Virus record (IMG/VR): IMGVR_UViG_3300027857_000061
Coordinates: 1-22,085 of that record
Direction: 5' to 3' (one strand)
DNA length: 22,085 bases
Origin: a virus
Numbering within the stretch: the stretch's first letter is position 1; each line of letters starts with the position of its first letter. This document shows positions 6,775 to 13,442 of this stretch, in pieces. The translations under genes and the position numbers were made by a program. The notes under the pieces were generated by a model. The model searched no databases, was not told where the DNA came from, and saw nothing but the letters and a program-made list of their open reading frames with translations.

Positions 6775-9492
6775 TTACGTCTCCGCCAACGAAGTATCTA
6801 GCCACGCGCCCTGGATGCCAGTGAATGCCGCTCCGGACCAGGTGACTTGCAGCACGAAGTCGCGACCTATTCCGCTGACCTGCCGCCACTGCATCTGATA
6901 GAGGTAGTCTCCTTGCGCCCCCATGCTCTGTGTCGGACATTCAAAGAACGTATGGCCTCGGTCATAGCTGACTTCGAGCTGAACGAGCTGCTGCGCCGTA
7001 ATGTGCTGGGCGTCACCATTTCCGCAGTCCATGTCTAGGGCGAAGCGATCAATACTGTGTCTCTTGCCGTCATTAAGCAAGTGTGGAAAGCCACGACGGC
7101 GCGTAATTGGCCCGTTGGCGTCCGTGAACGTATTCAGATCGAGTTCATAGATGTTCCCATTCTGCCAGTCGCCCACGACGTTCGCCCCATAGGCGAAGGC
7201 CATGCAGTTCGCCCGTACTCGGTTCAGTAGCCCGCTGTTCGGATCAGTCCAAGCCCGCTCGTGCCAGAGATTCTCCGTCACATCATAGACGATGGTGGCG
7301 TTCGCGCTGCCAGAACTGAGGACGTAGAAGACATGATCCTGCTGCTTATAGATCATTCCCACGGCGTCGGCGAGATTCGCCCCCGCAGCAACCCAGCCAG
7401 AAATGATCTTCTCAATCGCATAGGTGCTAATTCGCTTCGCGCTGTAGCCCGCCCCCATGAACACTGTTCCCTGGCCCGCTTGGTCCACCCCCAGCCAGAA
7501 CACGTTCAAGTCATGCGTCTGCACACTGTAGGGTGCAATGCAGCCATGCTGGATGAAGACCCCCGGCATGATCTGGAACGGAAAGGCGGCATTTCCGGCG
7601 TCGTACCAGACCTCGGCTGACTCGAAGGCCCCAAGCAGCCAGATCTCTCTATGGACTACGACCAGCGTACTGAGCAGGTCTGGATAGCCGGTCTTAGCTG
7701 CGAGATAAGTCGGATCAAACGCCGGGGCGTTGACAGCAGTCAAAGCATACTGGAAGCCGAAGAGTGTGCCGCTGAGCGATGCACTAAGCACGTCTCCGGC
7801 ATTGTAGCCCAGGCCGCCGGGCAGCAGATGCACGGTGGTAACCACTCCGCCAGTCAGCGTCAAGTTCGCCTTCGCCCCAGTTCCGCTACCGCCGGTCAGC
7901 GACACGTTGTTGTACTGCGTGCTGGCAATTATTCCCTGAGTGCCCGACTGGGTACCAGATGTATCAATGGCGCTGCCGCCGTTTGTGGCAGAGAACTCAA
8001 AGGAGTTCGTCGTCAGCCCAGTTGCGATAACGTAGTACGTAGTGCCAGCAGAGATACCAGTCGGCAGCGCCCCAGTTGTCGTAAAAGTGAACGTGTTGCC
8101 GGCGACCAGTCCGTGGTTGCTCAGCGTGACAACAGCTGGCGAGGCTATGCTGACGGTGACGTTTCGCGCGGCCCCCGTGGCGGTCCCCGCGCCGCCAGCC
8201 TGGATTGTCCCCATCATGGGCTGGCCTGGAGCGCCTGTCAGTTCGCTAAACGTAATGTTACTTAGCGAACTATACCAGTTGCGCGTATTCGGCTGACTCA
8301 GCACAATGAACGTGTCGAGGTAGCCGAGGCCGACGCCGCCCAGAAAGTTCGGATCATTGATCGCCGCGAAAGCGTTGACGGCTACGCCCACTGAGGTCAG
8401 GCCGAACTGGAAACCACCAAAGCCCGGAATGCCCTGCGTGAACAGCACATCGCCGATCAGATAGCCATTACCAGTATTGTCCAGCGAGAACGAAGTGGCC
8501 ACGCCACTAACAAGCTGGAACTCCCCAGTCGCCCCCGTACCTGCACCGCCAGAAAGTGCCACGTTACTGTACGTCCCGCTCTGCGCGCCCAGCGCGGAGA
8601 CTACAAAGTCCTCGCCAGTCAGCCCAGGCACGGCAGCGGTCGTTAGCGTGTCGCCGATGACGTAGCCAGTTCCAGTCTGATTCGCCGTAATGCTAGTCAC
8701 TCCGCCCAGACCACCAGCAGTCAGTGAGCCGTTACCAACTGAGCCAGAATGACCACTAGAGATATTGAAGTTAATGGTCGTCCCAGCAGTGCCAGAAGTT
8801 GCAACGAATGCGGCATTCAGATAACTATTGGCACTAGGATAGCCAGACAGCGTGAAAGAGTCTCCTGGACTAAGTCCATGAGCGAGCGAAGTTGTCACTG
8901 TCGCGGTCAGAAACAGCAGCGTAGTCGCCGATATAGGATTACTCACAATGATGTCGGCAGTCGCTCCGGTGCCGCTTCCGCCAATCAGCGCTGAACCACT
9001 ATAGGTTCCGTTTTTGCCTCCTGACCCAGGGGTGATAGAGTACGCACTCGGCTGTCCCGAGGTAGCGTTGCCCGCATCCAGCACGATACCCGCCAGCGGC
9101 CTGCCGACGATGCCACTTTGCAGGTTGATCGCATAGCCCGCGCTGGTACCGTCCACCAGCACGATCACGTTACCATTGTCCTGCATGGCAACTGGCGTGG
9201 TCAAGTTCGCCGCCAGTGTGCCCAGCAAGTGCAGCGTCCAGGAGCTATCTATGTAATAGACATTCTGGCCGCAGACGTAGTATAAGCTGCCATTGGTCGC
9301 CGTGTAGAGGCAACGCGCGACGCCCGCGACGCTTGGAGTGGCTTTCAGCACGCTGCCCGGCGTCAGCAGATGCGTATATGGAGCTGCAGCATCCTCTGGA
9401 TTCTTCTCCGGGTACAAGTTCAGGCAGCGCTGAGCGTCTGCAATAACGCTGCGCGCGAGGTACGTCCCGCCGAGAAGGTTAATCCTAGCCAC
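6775..9492 (-). CDS. Tail hub / packaged-DNA stabilisation protein (P22 gp10-like) with large insertions
   Basis: P22 gp10 forms the hub that closes the portal channel after packaging and holds the fibres. The N-terminus (residues 1-135) fits that family: ARINLLGGTYLARSVIADAQ, RCLNLYPEKNPED, then LTPGSVLKA, and a beta-propeller-like run. The C-terminus (about 588-905) also fits, with YPDLLSTLVVVHREIWLLGA, GVFIQHGCIAPYSVQ and a final Trp-rich sheet. A further native block lies at 371-418 (NDPNFLGGVGLGYLDTFIVL). Between these, two blocks of Gly/Thr/Ser-rich fibre-type repeats raise the length to 905, against 472 in P22. The start is GTG, 8 bases after GGAGG, overlapping the previous stop as TAGTG. 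The frame is intact throughout, so the insertions are part of the protein and not damage. Confidence 0.85.
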   Translation of the reverse strand: MARINLLGGTYLARSVIADAQRCLNLYPEKNPEDAAAPYTHLLTPGSVLKATPSVAGVARCLYTATNGSLYYVCGQNVYYIDSSWTLHLLGTLAANLTTPVAMQDNGNVIVLVDGTSAGYAINLQSGIVGRPLAGIVLDAGNATSGQPSAYSITPGSGGKNGTYSGSALIGGSGTGATADIIVSNPISATTLLFLTATVTTSLAHGLSPGDSFTLSGYPSANSYLNAAFVATSGTAGTTINFNISSGHSGSVGNGSLTAGGLGGVTSITANQTGTGYVIGDTLTTAAVPGLTGEDFVVSALGAQSGTYSNVALSGGAGTGATGEFQLVSGVATSFSLDNTGNGYLIGDVLFTQGIPGFGGFQFGLTSVGVAVNAFAAINDPNFLGGVGLGYLDTFIVLSQPNTRNWYSSLSNITFSELTGAPGQPMMGTIQAGGAGTATGAARNVTVSIASPAVVTLSNHGLVAGNTFTFTTTGALPTGISAGTTYYVIATGLTTNSFEFSATNGGSAIDTSGTQSGTQGIIASTQYNNVSLTGGSGTGAKANLTLTGGVVTTVHLLPGGLGYNAGDVLSASLSGTLFGFQYALTAVNAPAFDPTYLAAKTGYPDLLSTLVVVHREIWLLGAFESAEVWYDAGNAAFPFQIMPGVFIQHGCIAPYSVQTHDLNVFWLGVDQAGQGTVFMGAGYSAKRISTYAIEKIISGWVAAGANLADAVGMIYKQQDHVFYVLSSGSANATIVYDVTENLWHERAWTDPNSGLLNRVRANCMAFAYGANVVGDWQNGNIYELDLNTFTDANGPITRRRGFPHLLNDGKRHSIDRFALDMDCGNGDAQHITAQQLVQLEVSYDRGHTFFECPTQSMGAQGDYLYQMQWRQVSGIGRDFVLQVTWSGAAFTGIQGAWLDTSLAET
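7732..8235 (-). repeat. Second fibre-like insertion in the hub (residues about 420-587)
   Basis: This in-frame block holds two module types. Residues 445-521 are a 'HGL-type' module: VVTLSNHGLVAGNTFTFTT, then GISAGTTYYVIATG and SFEFSATNGGSAID, a pattern seen in phage tail and fibre proteins. Residues 527-587 are a Gly-rich unit: NNVSLTGGSGTGAKANLTLT, GGVVTTVHLLPGG, LGYNAGDVL, FGFQYALTAV. The second unit repeats modules found in the other insertion. Boundaries are judged by eye, to within about ten residues. Confidence 0.6.
8383..9075 (-). repeat. First fibre-like insertion in the hub (residues about 140-370)
   Basis: This in-frame block contains the Gly-rich unit about twice. One copy (residues 162-300) is interrupted by an HGL-type module, LAHGLSPGDSFTLSGYPSA (203-221). 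The other (306-369) runs GTYSNVALSGGAGTGATGEF, then GNGYLIGDVL and GFQFGLTSVGV. Consensus elements are GTYxxxxLxGGxGTGAxA, GxGYxxGDxL and GFxFxLTxV. Such modules are usual in fibres and rare inside a hub. Confidence 0.6.
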
Positions 9493-9743
9493 TACTTGTG
9501 CCTCCAGCCATTGCAGTGGGCCTTCTCATGATCTTCGATCTGCTTACGTTCGAGCAAGTCTGCCACCACGATCAGGCAGCCCCCAATCGTCCAAAGCGAG
9601 CAGCCATAGATCGTCTTACCAGCCTCGTCCTTGACGCCCAGAAGTTCGCACAGCTCGCCGACTTGCTGCAGCGGACGGACCAGTTCGACCAGCGGCCCAT
9701 CGTAGGGCAGATAGTCCGCAGGTGGCTGCAGAATGTTAAGCAT
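9492..9743 (-). CDS. Small protein with complete HExxHxxGxxH zinc motif
   Basis: This encodes 83 residues. The last twelve contain HEKAHCNGWRH (residues 72-82), which fits the metzincin zinc-peptidase consensus HExxHxxGxxH, with His72, His76 and His82 as possible ligands and Glu73 as base. The rest is too short for a normal metzincin fold. Residues 46-63 hold a mildly hydrophobic stretch (YGCSLWTIGGCLIVVADL). I recall short phage proteins with a similar HExxHCxGW ending near tail genes, but their function is not known to me. An open frame extends back to 9875, inside the esterase gene. ATG at 9743 is preferred because it overlaps the esterase stop as TAATG. The stop overlaps the hub GTG as TAGTG. 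Peptidase activity is a hypothesis; zinc binding alone is an alternative. Confidence 0.72.
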   Translation of the reverse strand: MLNILQPPADYLPYDGPLVELVRPLQQVGELCELLGVKDEAGKTIYGCSLWTIGGCLIVVADLLERKQIEDHEKAHCNGWRHK

Positions 9744-11050
9744 TATCCCACTGCTGCTAGGCCCACCGGCCCATTGTCGTTCGATGAAGGCGCAAGGTCG
9801 CGGTTGAGAAGATAGGGGTAGTGGATGCGGGACGTGTCGATCACGCCTTGTGCCGCGCCTTGAGTTGCCGAGCAAGTTCCAAAATGGACGCCATCAGTAG
9901 TCCAGTAATTAGGTGAACCACACTGCGGAAACGATACACCCGCCTTCCACAAGCCGCTATCCGTTGATGTTTCCGCCGCCGCTGCTTGATCGAAGTAGCC
10001 GCTTACCGGCCCAAAGGTTGCCGCTCGGAGTGCATCATTGAACGTGACGCGCTTGCTTTCCCACGCCTCGGTTGACTGATTTGCCGTCGTTGCCCAGCTG
10101 TCGCTCGAAGTCGTGTATGGTGTAAGGGTTGTCTGAAAGACCTGCATTCCGGCCGGGGCGTAGCCATAGATTGTTGTCAAGTAGCTTTCCAGTTGCGCCG
10201 TCGTCACACCATTCAGGGCAAAATCGTTAATGCCAAACTCAACGATCATGGCCGAACAGTAATTAAGCAACGGCGTTACGATATTGTTTTGAGTGAATTC
10301 GAGCGCGGTTGTTCCCGCCGAGTCTATATGAATATATCCGAAGGACGGTCCTACTGACCGCGCGATCACTTCAATATCACCGCTGGCGTTGCCCAGCCCG
10401 TCATTGTTGGCATAAGCGATGCTATCGCCGACGATGCAGACAGCTGGCTTGGTCGTTTGTGCGATAATAGCGACTGGTGTCAGAAAGTAAGACGTTGTAT
10501 TGCTAGTGATGGTATCACAACTTACCGTCTGATCGCTCAGACCGGAAACGGCAACTCGTGACACGTCGCCCAATGGGGGTGGAGTCACGGTCCCATTGAC
10601 TGCACCAAGATAGATAATGCCAGAGGATGCAGTTTGGTAGAACTGTCGAACTCCAATAATCGCGCCGTCGGGCAGACTCAATGAAACGGGATCACTCGGC
10701 GCCGCAATAGCCGCATTCGCAACTGTGAGCGTTGACGAACCGCTCCACTTGATCTGAGTGCAAGTACCGGGCGGATACTCGACGCTCGCTGTGATCGTGG
10801 CCGATGCCCCGGGACCAATCTGACCGCCGCCGAAGCCGTTGTAGAAATTAGAAAACACGAATTGAGGATTGGTATGGGCTCCACGAACGATGTGAAAACT
10901 CTCAGTCATTAGTTGATTGTGCGTGGTATCGAGCAAAGTTGCGATGCGGGCGCGCGTGGCAATCTCACCAACGTAGCCAATGTTGCCGTGCGTCCATTCT
11001 GGCAATACGATTGCCAGCAACAACCCAAAGACAATTCCTGCACATTTCAA
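9743..11050 (-). CDS. SGNH/GDSL-type esterase-like tail protein with hydrophobic N-terminus
   Basis: The product is 435 residues from the chosen start. All SGNH hydrolase blocks can be seen: VGDSIAY (nucleophile Ser210), SAGTTALEF (Gly246), EFGINDF (Asn275) and TDGVHFG (Asp386, His389). Such enzymes on phage tails remove acetyl or other ester groups from surface polysaccharide; that role is inferred here. Residues about 60-200 form a beta-rich N-terminal domain of unknown type. The first 22 residues (hydrophobic core KCAGIVFGLLLAIVLPEW) resemble a signal peptide or anchor, with a poor cleavage site. No ATG fits. TTG at 11050 follows GGGGG by 5 bases and overlaps the upstream stop as TTGA, so I prefer it. 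TTG at 11062 would add four residues. Sampled GC is lower than in the head genes. Confidence 0.8.
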   Translation of the reverse strand: MKCAGIVFGLLLAIVLPEWTHGNIGYVGEIATRARIATLLDTTHNQLMTESFHIVRGAHTNPQFVFSNFYNGFGGGQIGPGASATITASVEYPPGTCTQIKWSGSSTLTVANAAIAAPSDPVSLSLPDGAIIGVRQFYQTASSGIIYLGAVNGTVTPPPLGDVSRVAVSGLSDQTVSCDTITSNTTSYFLTPVAIIAQTTKPAVCIVGDSIAYANNDGLGNASGDIEVIARSVGPSFGYIHIDSAGTTALEFTQNNIVTPLLNYCSAMIVEFGINDFALNGVTTAQLESYLTTIYGYAPAGMQVFQTTLTPYTTSSDSWATTANQSTEAWESKRVTFNDALRAATFGPVSGYFDQAAAAETSTDSGLWKAGVSFPQCGSPNYWTTDGVHFGTCSATQGAAQGVIDTSRIHYPYLLNRDLAPSSNDNGPVGLAAVG

Positions 11051-11973
11051 AATGGCCCCCAATACGTTGTTTGATTGTTCGTCAACGCTGTAATCTGGCC
11101 TCCCGAAAGCGTAGAAATAAGTCCAGCCTCTACGATTTTGCCTGTGAGAACCCCAATACCATTAAAGAGACATATATCCGTTCCTTGAATGTTGGTTCCA
11201 GCCAGGGCACCTGTTGCAGATGAACTGCCATCGACATAAATTGCAGAACTTGCAGTATTCCAAATACCCTGTAACGAATGAAACTGGTTGTCCGTTGCGG
11301 AGCCTGTAACAACATTGCCGTCATAAAGCGACGGTTGCGCATCTCCTGTCCAGTTCATCATATCAGGATAGCCAGCACTTTCGCCGATGATCGTGCCAAA
11401 AATACCGCTTCCGCTAGTCCGATATGAAACCGCCGTGCTCGAAAACGGCTGTGATGTTGACGGAAAGTAGATATTTGCCGAGCACAAATACTGAGAGCCA
11501 CTGCCTGTCATGCAAGGCAACGAATTGATGCAATTAGCGACAAGCAGTGGACGAGTTGCAATAGTCGCCTGTGTTACATCGCAGGCATGGCCGTTGCAGT
11601 TCGTGCCGCCACTCACATCATAAGCTGTTTTGACTGTGCAATTGGCCCCAGGGCATGTAATACCGCCGATGGTCGCGGGAACAAGCGCACCAGTCGAGGC
11701 GCTACTAAACAGATCGGCACAAGCAACGTCGGTCCCGCCAGTTGAATTGCAGGCATTGACCAGCTTATTACCCATAGTTGCGCTGCTATAAGCACGCAGA
11801 GTAAAATAAACATAGGCGCCGGTTATCTGATCGCCGGGTCCTATGTAGGGAGGAGGCGCAGCAGCACCGCCAAAGCCGCCTCCGACGCCTGTCACGGACA
11901 GTTGCGCCGATGCCTGCCAAACAGAAAACAGTGCGCCGACGATCAGCGCATATGTTACAACAAGTCGGCGCAT
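11047..11973 (-). CDS. Secreted-type, cysteine-rich lectin/arabinofuranosidase-like protein
   Basis: This 308-residue protein starts with a clear signal peptide: MRR, a hydrophobic core (4-18) and ASA|QL after residue 23. A Gly/Pro-rich linker follows (30-46). Residues 53-88 (AYVYFTLRAYSSATMGNK, then TDVACADLF) recall the catalytic-domain start of arabinofuranosidase-B-type phage proteins. Residues 165-305 look like a concanavalin-A/LamG jelly roll, with FHSLQGIWNTASSAIYVDG (231-249) as the best landmark. Ten cysteines lie between residues 75 and 268, unusual for a cytoplasmic phage protein and compatible with disulfides formed after export. It may bind or cut a glycan. The ATG overlaps the previous stop as TGATG. 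The sugar-binding call is moderate, and enzymatic activity is unproven. Confidence 0.72.
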   Translation of the reverse strand: MRRLVVTYALIVGALFSVWQASAQLSVTGVGGGFGGAAAPPPYIGPGDQITGAYVYFTLRAYSSATMGNKLVNACNSTGGTDVACADLFSSASTGALVPATIGGITCPGANCTVKTAYDVSGGTNCNGHACDVTQATIATRPLLVANCINSLPCMTGSGSQYLCSANIYFPSTSQPFSSTAVSYRTSGSGIFGTIIGESAGYPDMMNWTGDAQPSLYDGNVVTGSATDNQFHSLQGIWNTASSAIYVDGSSSATGALAGTNIQGTDICLFNGIGVLTGKIVEAGLISTLSGGQITALTNNQTTYWGPF

Positions 11974-13418
11974 CAGTTGTAATCTATGTTGACGACATAT
12001 GACGCGGCATCGACAGACGTATCATCCGTGGCGCCGATACCCTTGACGACACAGTACGAGATGCCGGTCGAGAACGCCACATCCAGCACCGCCACGTTTG
12101 CCCCAGCGCCATTTGCAGCCGTTGAAGCGGCAGGAATCATAATCTGCTTGACGATGGTATCGCTGGCGCAAGTCGGCGAGGAAGCCTTATTGTAAAATTT
12201 GAGATAGGCAGGCGAAGCATCGATGCCATAGACTTCAACGGCATGAACAATCCCAGCCGCATTTTTGAGATTCGTTGCATTGTCACTATTCGCAGCAACA
12301 AACCATTTCATCGACCAGCCGGCGCAGCCCGAAGGCCCAGCGGCCGTTTGTCCGATGCAATTCGTTCCCGCTGGTACTGCTGCTCCGGTATTCGTCGCAA
12401 TAGTCGCCGCAGAAGCCGCAATCGCCTGTGCTTGAAAGCTAATCTCTTTCTGCACCTGCATCAGCGTGATCGCAGTCGTATCGGTCGCCGTCGATTTGGC
12501 GTCCGCCTTGGTGCCGAGGGTAACGCTGGCGCCATCACTGATTGATCCAGACGTAAAGGCGCCGCTGGCGACGGCACCGGATGCTATAGCGCCAGACGCA
12601 ATTGCGCCGGATGCGAAAGCACCCGAGGCAACGGCTCCCGAAGCAATAGCTCCCGAGCCTATAGCGCCCGAGGCAAACGCCCCAGAGCCGACGGCGCCGG
12701 AGGCGAATGCGCCGGACGCTATCGCTCCGCTTGCAACAGCACCACTCGCGATCCCACCAGATGGAACGACTGCACTGACAAAGCCCACGCCACTGGCAAC
12801 TTTCCAGTTATCCACATTCCCAGTCGCCGTGCCATCAACAGTGCCGCCGATAATGACTGGCGGGTTCGCTGCTGGCGACGCCGCAGCCGTTGGACCATAG
12901 ACTGCCGCACCAGAAATGGTCACATTCGGCGAACAGCCCGCAGCGGCCAGACCGCTGCCGCCAGAGATAATTAAGCTCGTCGTACTGCTCGCCGTGATGG
13001 CAGCCAGATACGTGTTGCTACCCACAGTGTAGCTGCTGTAGCAGCCCGGCGAGACAACATCCTCGCTCGTCGTCGCGGTGACGGCGTTGGAAGTGCCCAG
13101 CTTCACGAAGGCGTTGTTCGTCCCAGTATTGTAGACGACGATGGCCACACCAGTCGGAAGTGCGACATTTCCAGAGGAGTTAGTGACTGAGAGCGTAGCG
13201 TAGGAGCCTCCAGGTGCAAATGCGCCCAGGCTCGCCGTAATGCTGCCGCTGATCGGTAGCGGATTTGTGCTGCTGACTGGGGCATAGACTTGGCCCCCCA
13301 CCGGGTTCGGCGTCACGCCGATATATGGCACCACTGGCGCTTGGGCATGCGCGTGGCCAGAAAGTAGCGAGAGCGCAACGAGCGTACTCGCCAGCAAGTC
13401 GCCAATTTTGCGCCACAT
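11973..13418 (-). CDS. Signal-peptide protein with ASGA pentapeptide tract
   Basis: This 481-residue protein begins with a signal peptide: charged start (MWRK), hydrophobic core (8-19) and AHA|QA after residue 25. Residues 30-57 contain VTPNPVGGQVYAPVSSTNPL, a stretch I know from phage structural proteins. Residues 221-290 are a run of about fourteen ASGA(V/I/F) units. After it comes SISDGASVTLGTKADAKSTA (291-310), a landmark common in phage surface proteins, with a helical segment following (DTTAITLMQVQKEISFQAQA). The C-terminal 120 residues resemble a beta-sandwich, with cysteines at about residues 354, 363 and 418. No enzyme motif is visible. AAGGAG lies 7 bases before ATG. A tail decoration or receptor-binding role is inferred from its position. 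Confidence 0.75.
   Translation of the reverse strand: MWRKIGDLLASTLVALSLLSGHAHAQAPVVPYIGVTPNPVGGQVYAPVSSTNPLPISGSITASLGAFAPGGSYATLSVTNSSGNVALPTGVAIVVYNTGTNNAFVKLGTSNAVTATTSEDVVSPGCYSSYTVGSNTYLAAITASSTTSLIISGGSGLAAAGCSPNVTISGAAVYGPTAAASPAANPPVIIGGTVDGTATGNVDNWKVASGVGFVSAVVPSGGIASGAVASGAIASGAFASGAVGSGAFASGAIGSGAIASGAVASGAFASGAIASGAIASGAVASGAFTSGSISDGASVTLGTKADAKSTATDTTAITLMQVQKEISFQAQAIAASAATIATNTGAAVPAGTNCIGQTAAGPSGCAGWSMKWFVAANSDNATNLKNAAGIVHAVEVYGIDASPAYLKFYNKASSPTCASDTIVKQIMIPAASTAANGAGANVAVLDVAFSTGISYCVVKGIGATDDTSVDAASYVVNIDYN
12540..12758 (-). repeat. 15-base degenerate repeat coding for ASGA(V/I/F) units
   Basis: About fourteen tandem 15-base units encode pentapeptides of the form A/G-S-G-A-V/I/F. 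Codons vary between units (Ala, Gly and Ser wobble positions all change), so the DNA repeats are imperfect while the peptide pattern is almost perfect. That suggests conservation of the protein rather than recent slippage. Five-residue spacing with small and hydrophobic residues could form a beta-helix or fibre shaft. Confidence 0.8.
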
Positions 13419-13442
13419 TGGAGCGCTCCTTCTGCGTGTTGC

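Noticed and set aside
9744-9875. Longer 127-residue form of the zinc-motif protein
   Set aside because: The extra residues are an out-of-frame reading of the esterase C-terminus; ATG at 9743 forms an exact TAATG junction.
12540-12758. CRISPR-like array
   Set aside because: Period is 15 bases, units are degenerate, there are no spacers, and the tract is in frame inside a protein.
12466-12900. Plus-strand frame with Ala-Pro-Glu-Ala repeats
   Set aside because: This is the antisense reading of the ASGA repeat tract; the repeat period alone makes it look like a designed protein.
13420-13429. GGAGCGCTCC palindrome covering the ribosome site of the ASGA-repeat gene
   Set aside because: As a hairpin it gives only three pairs with a four-base loop; too weak to claim control of translation.
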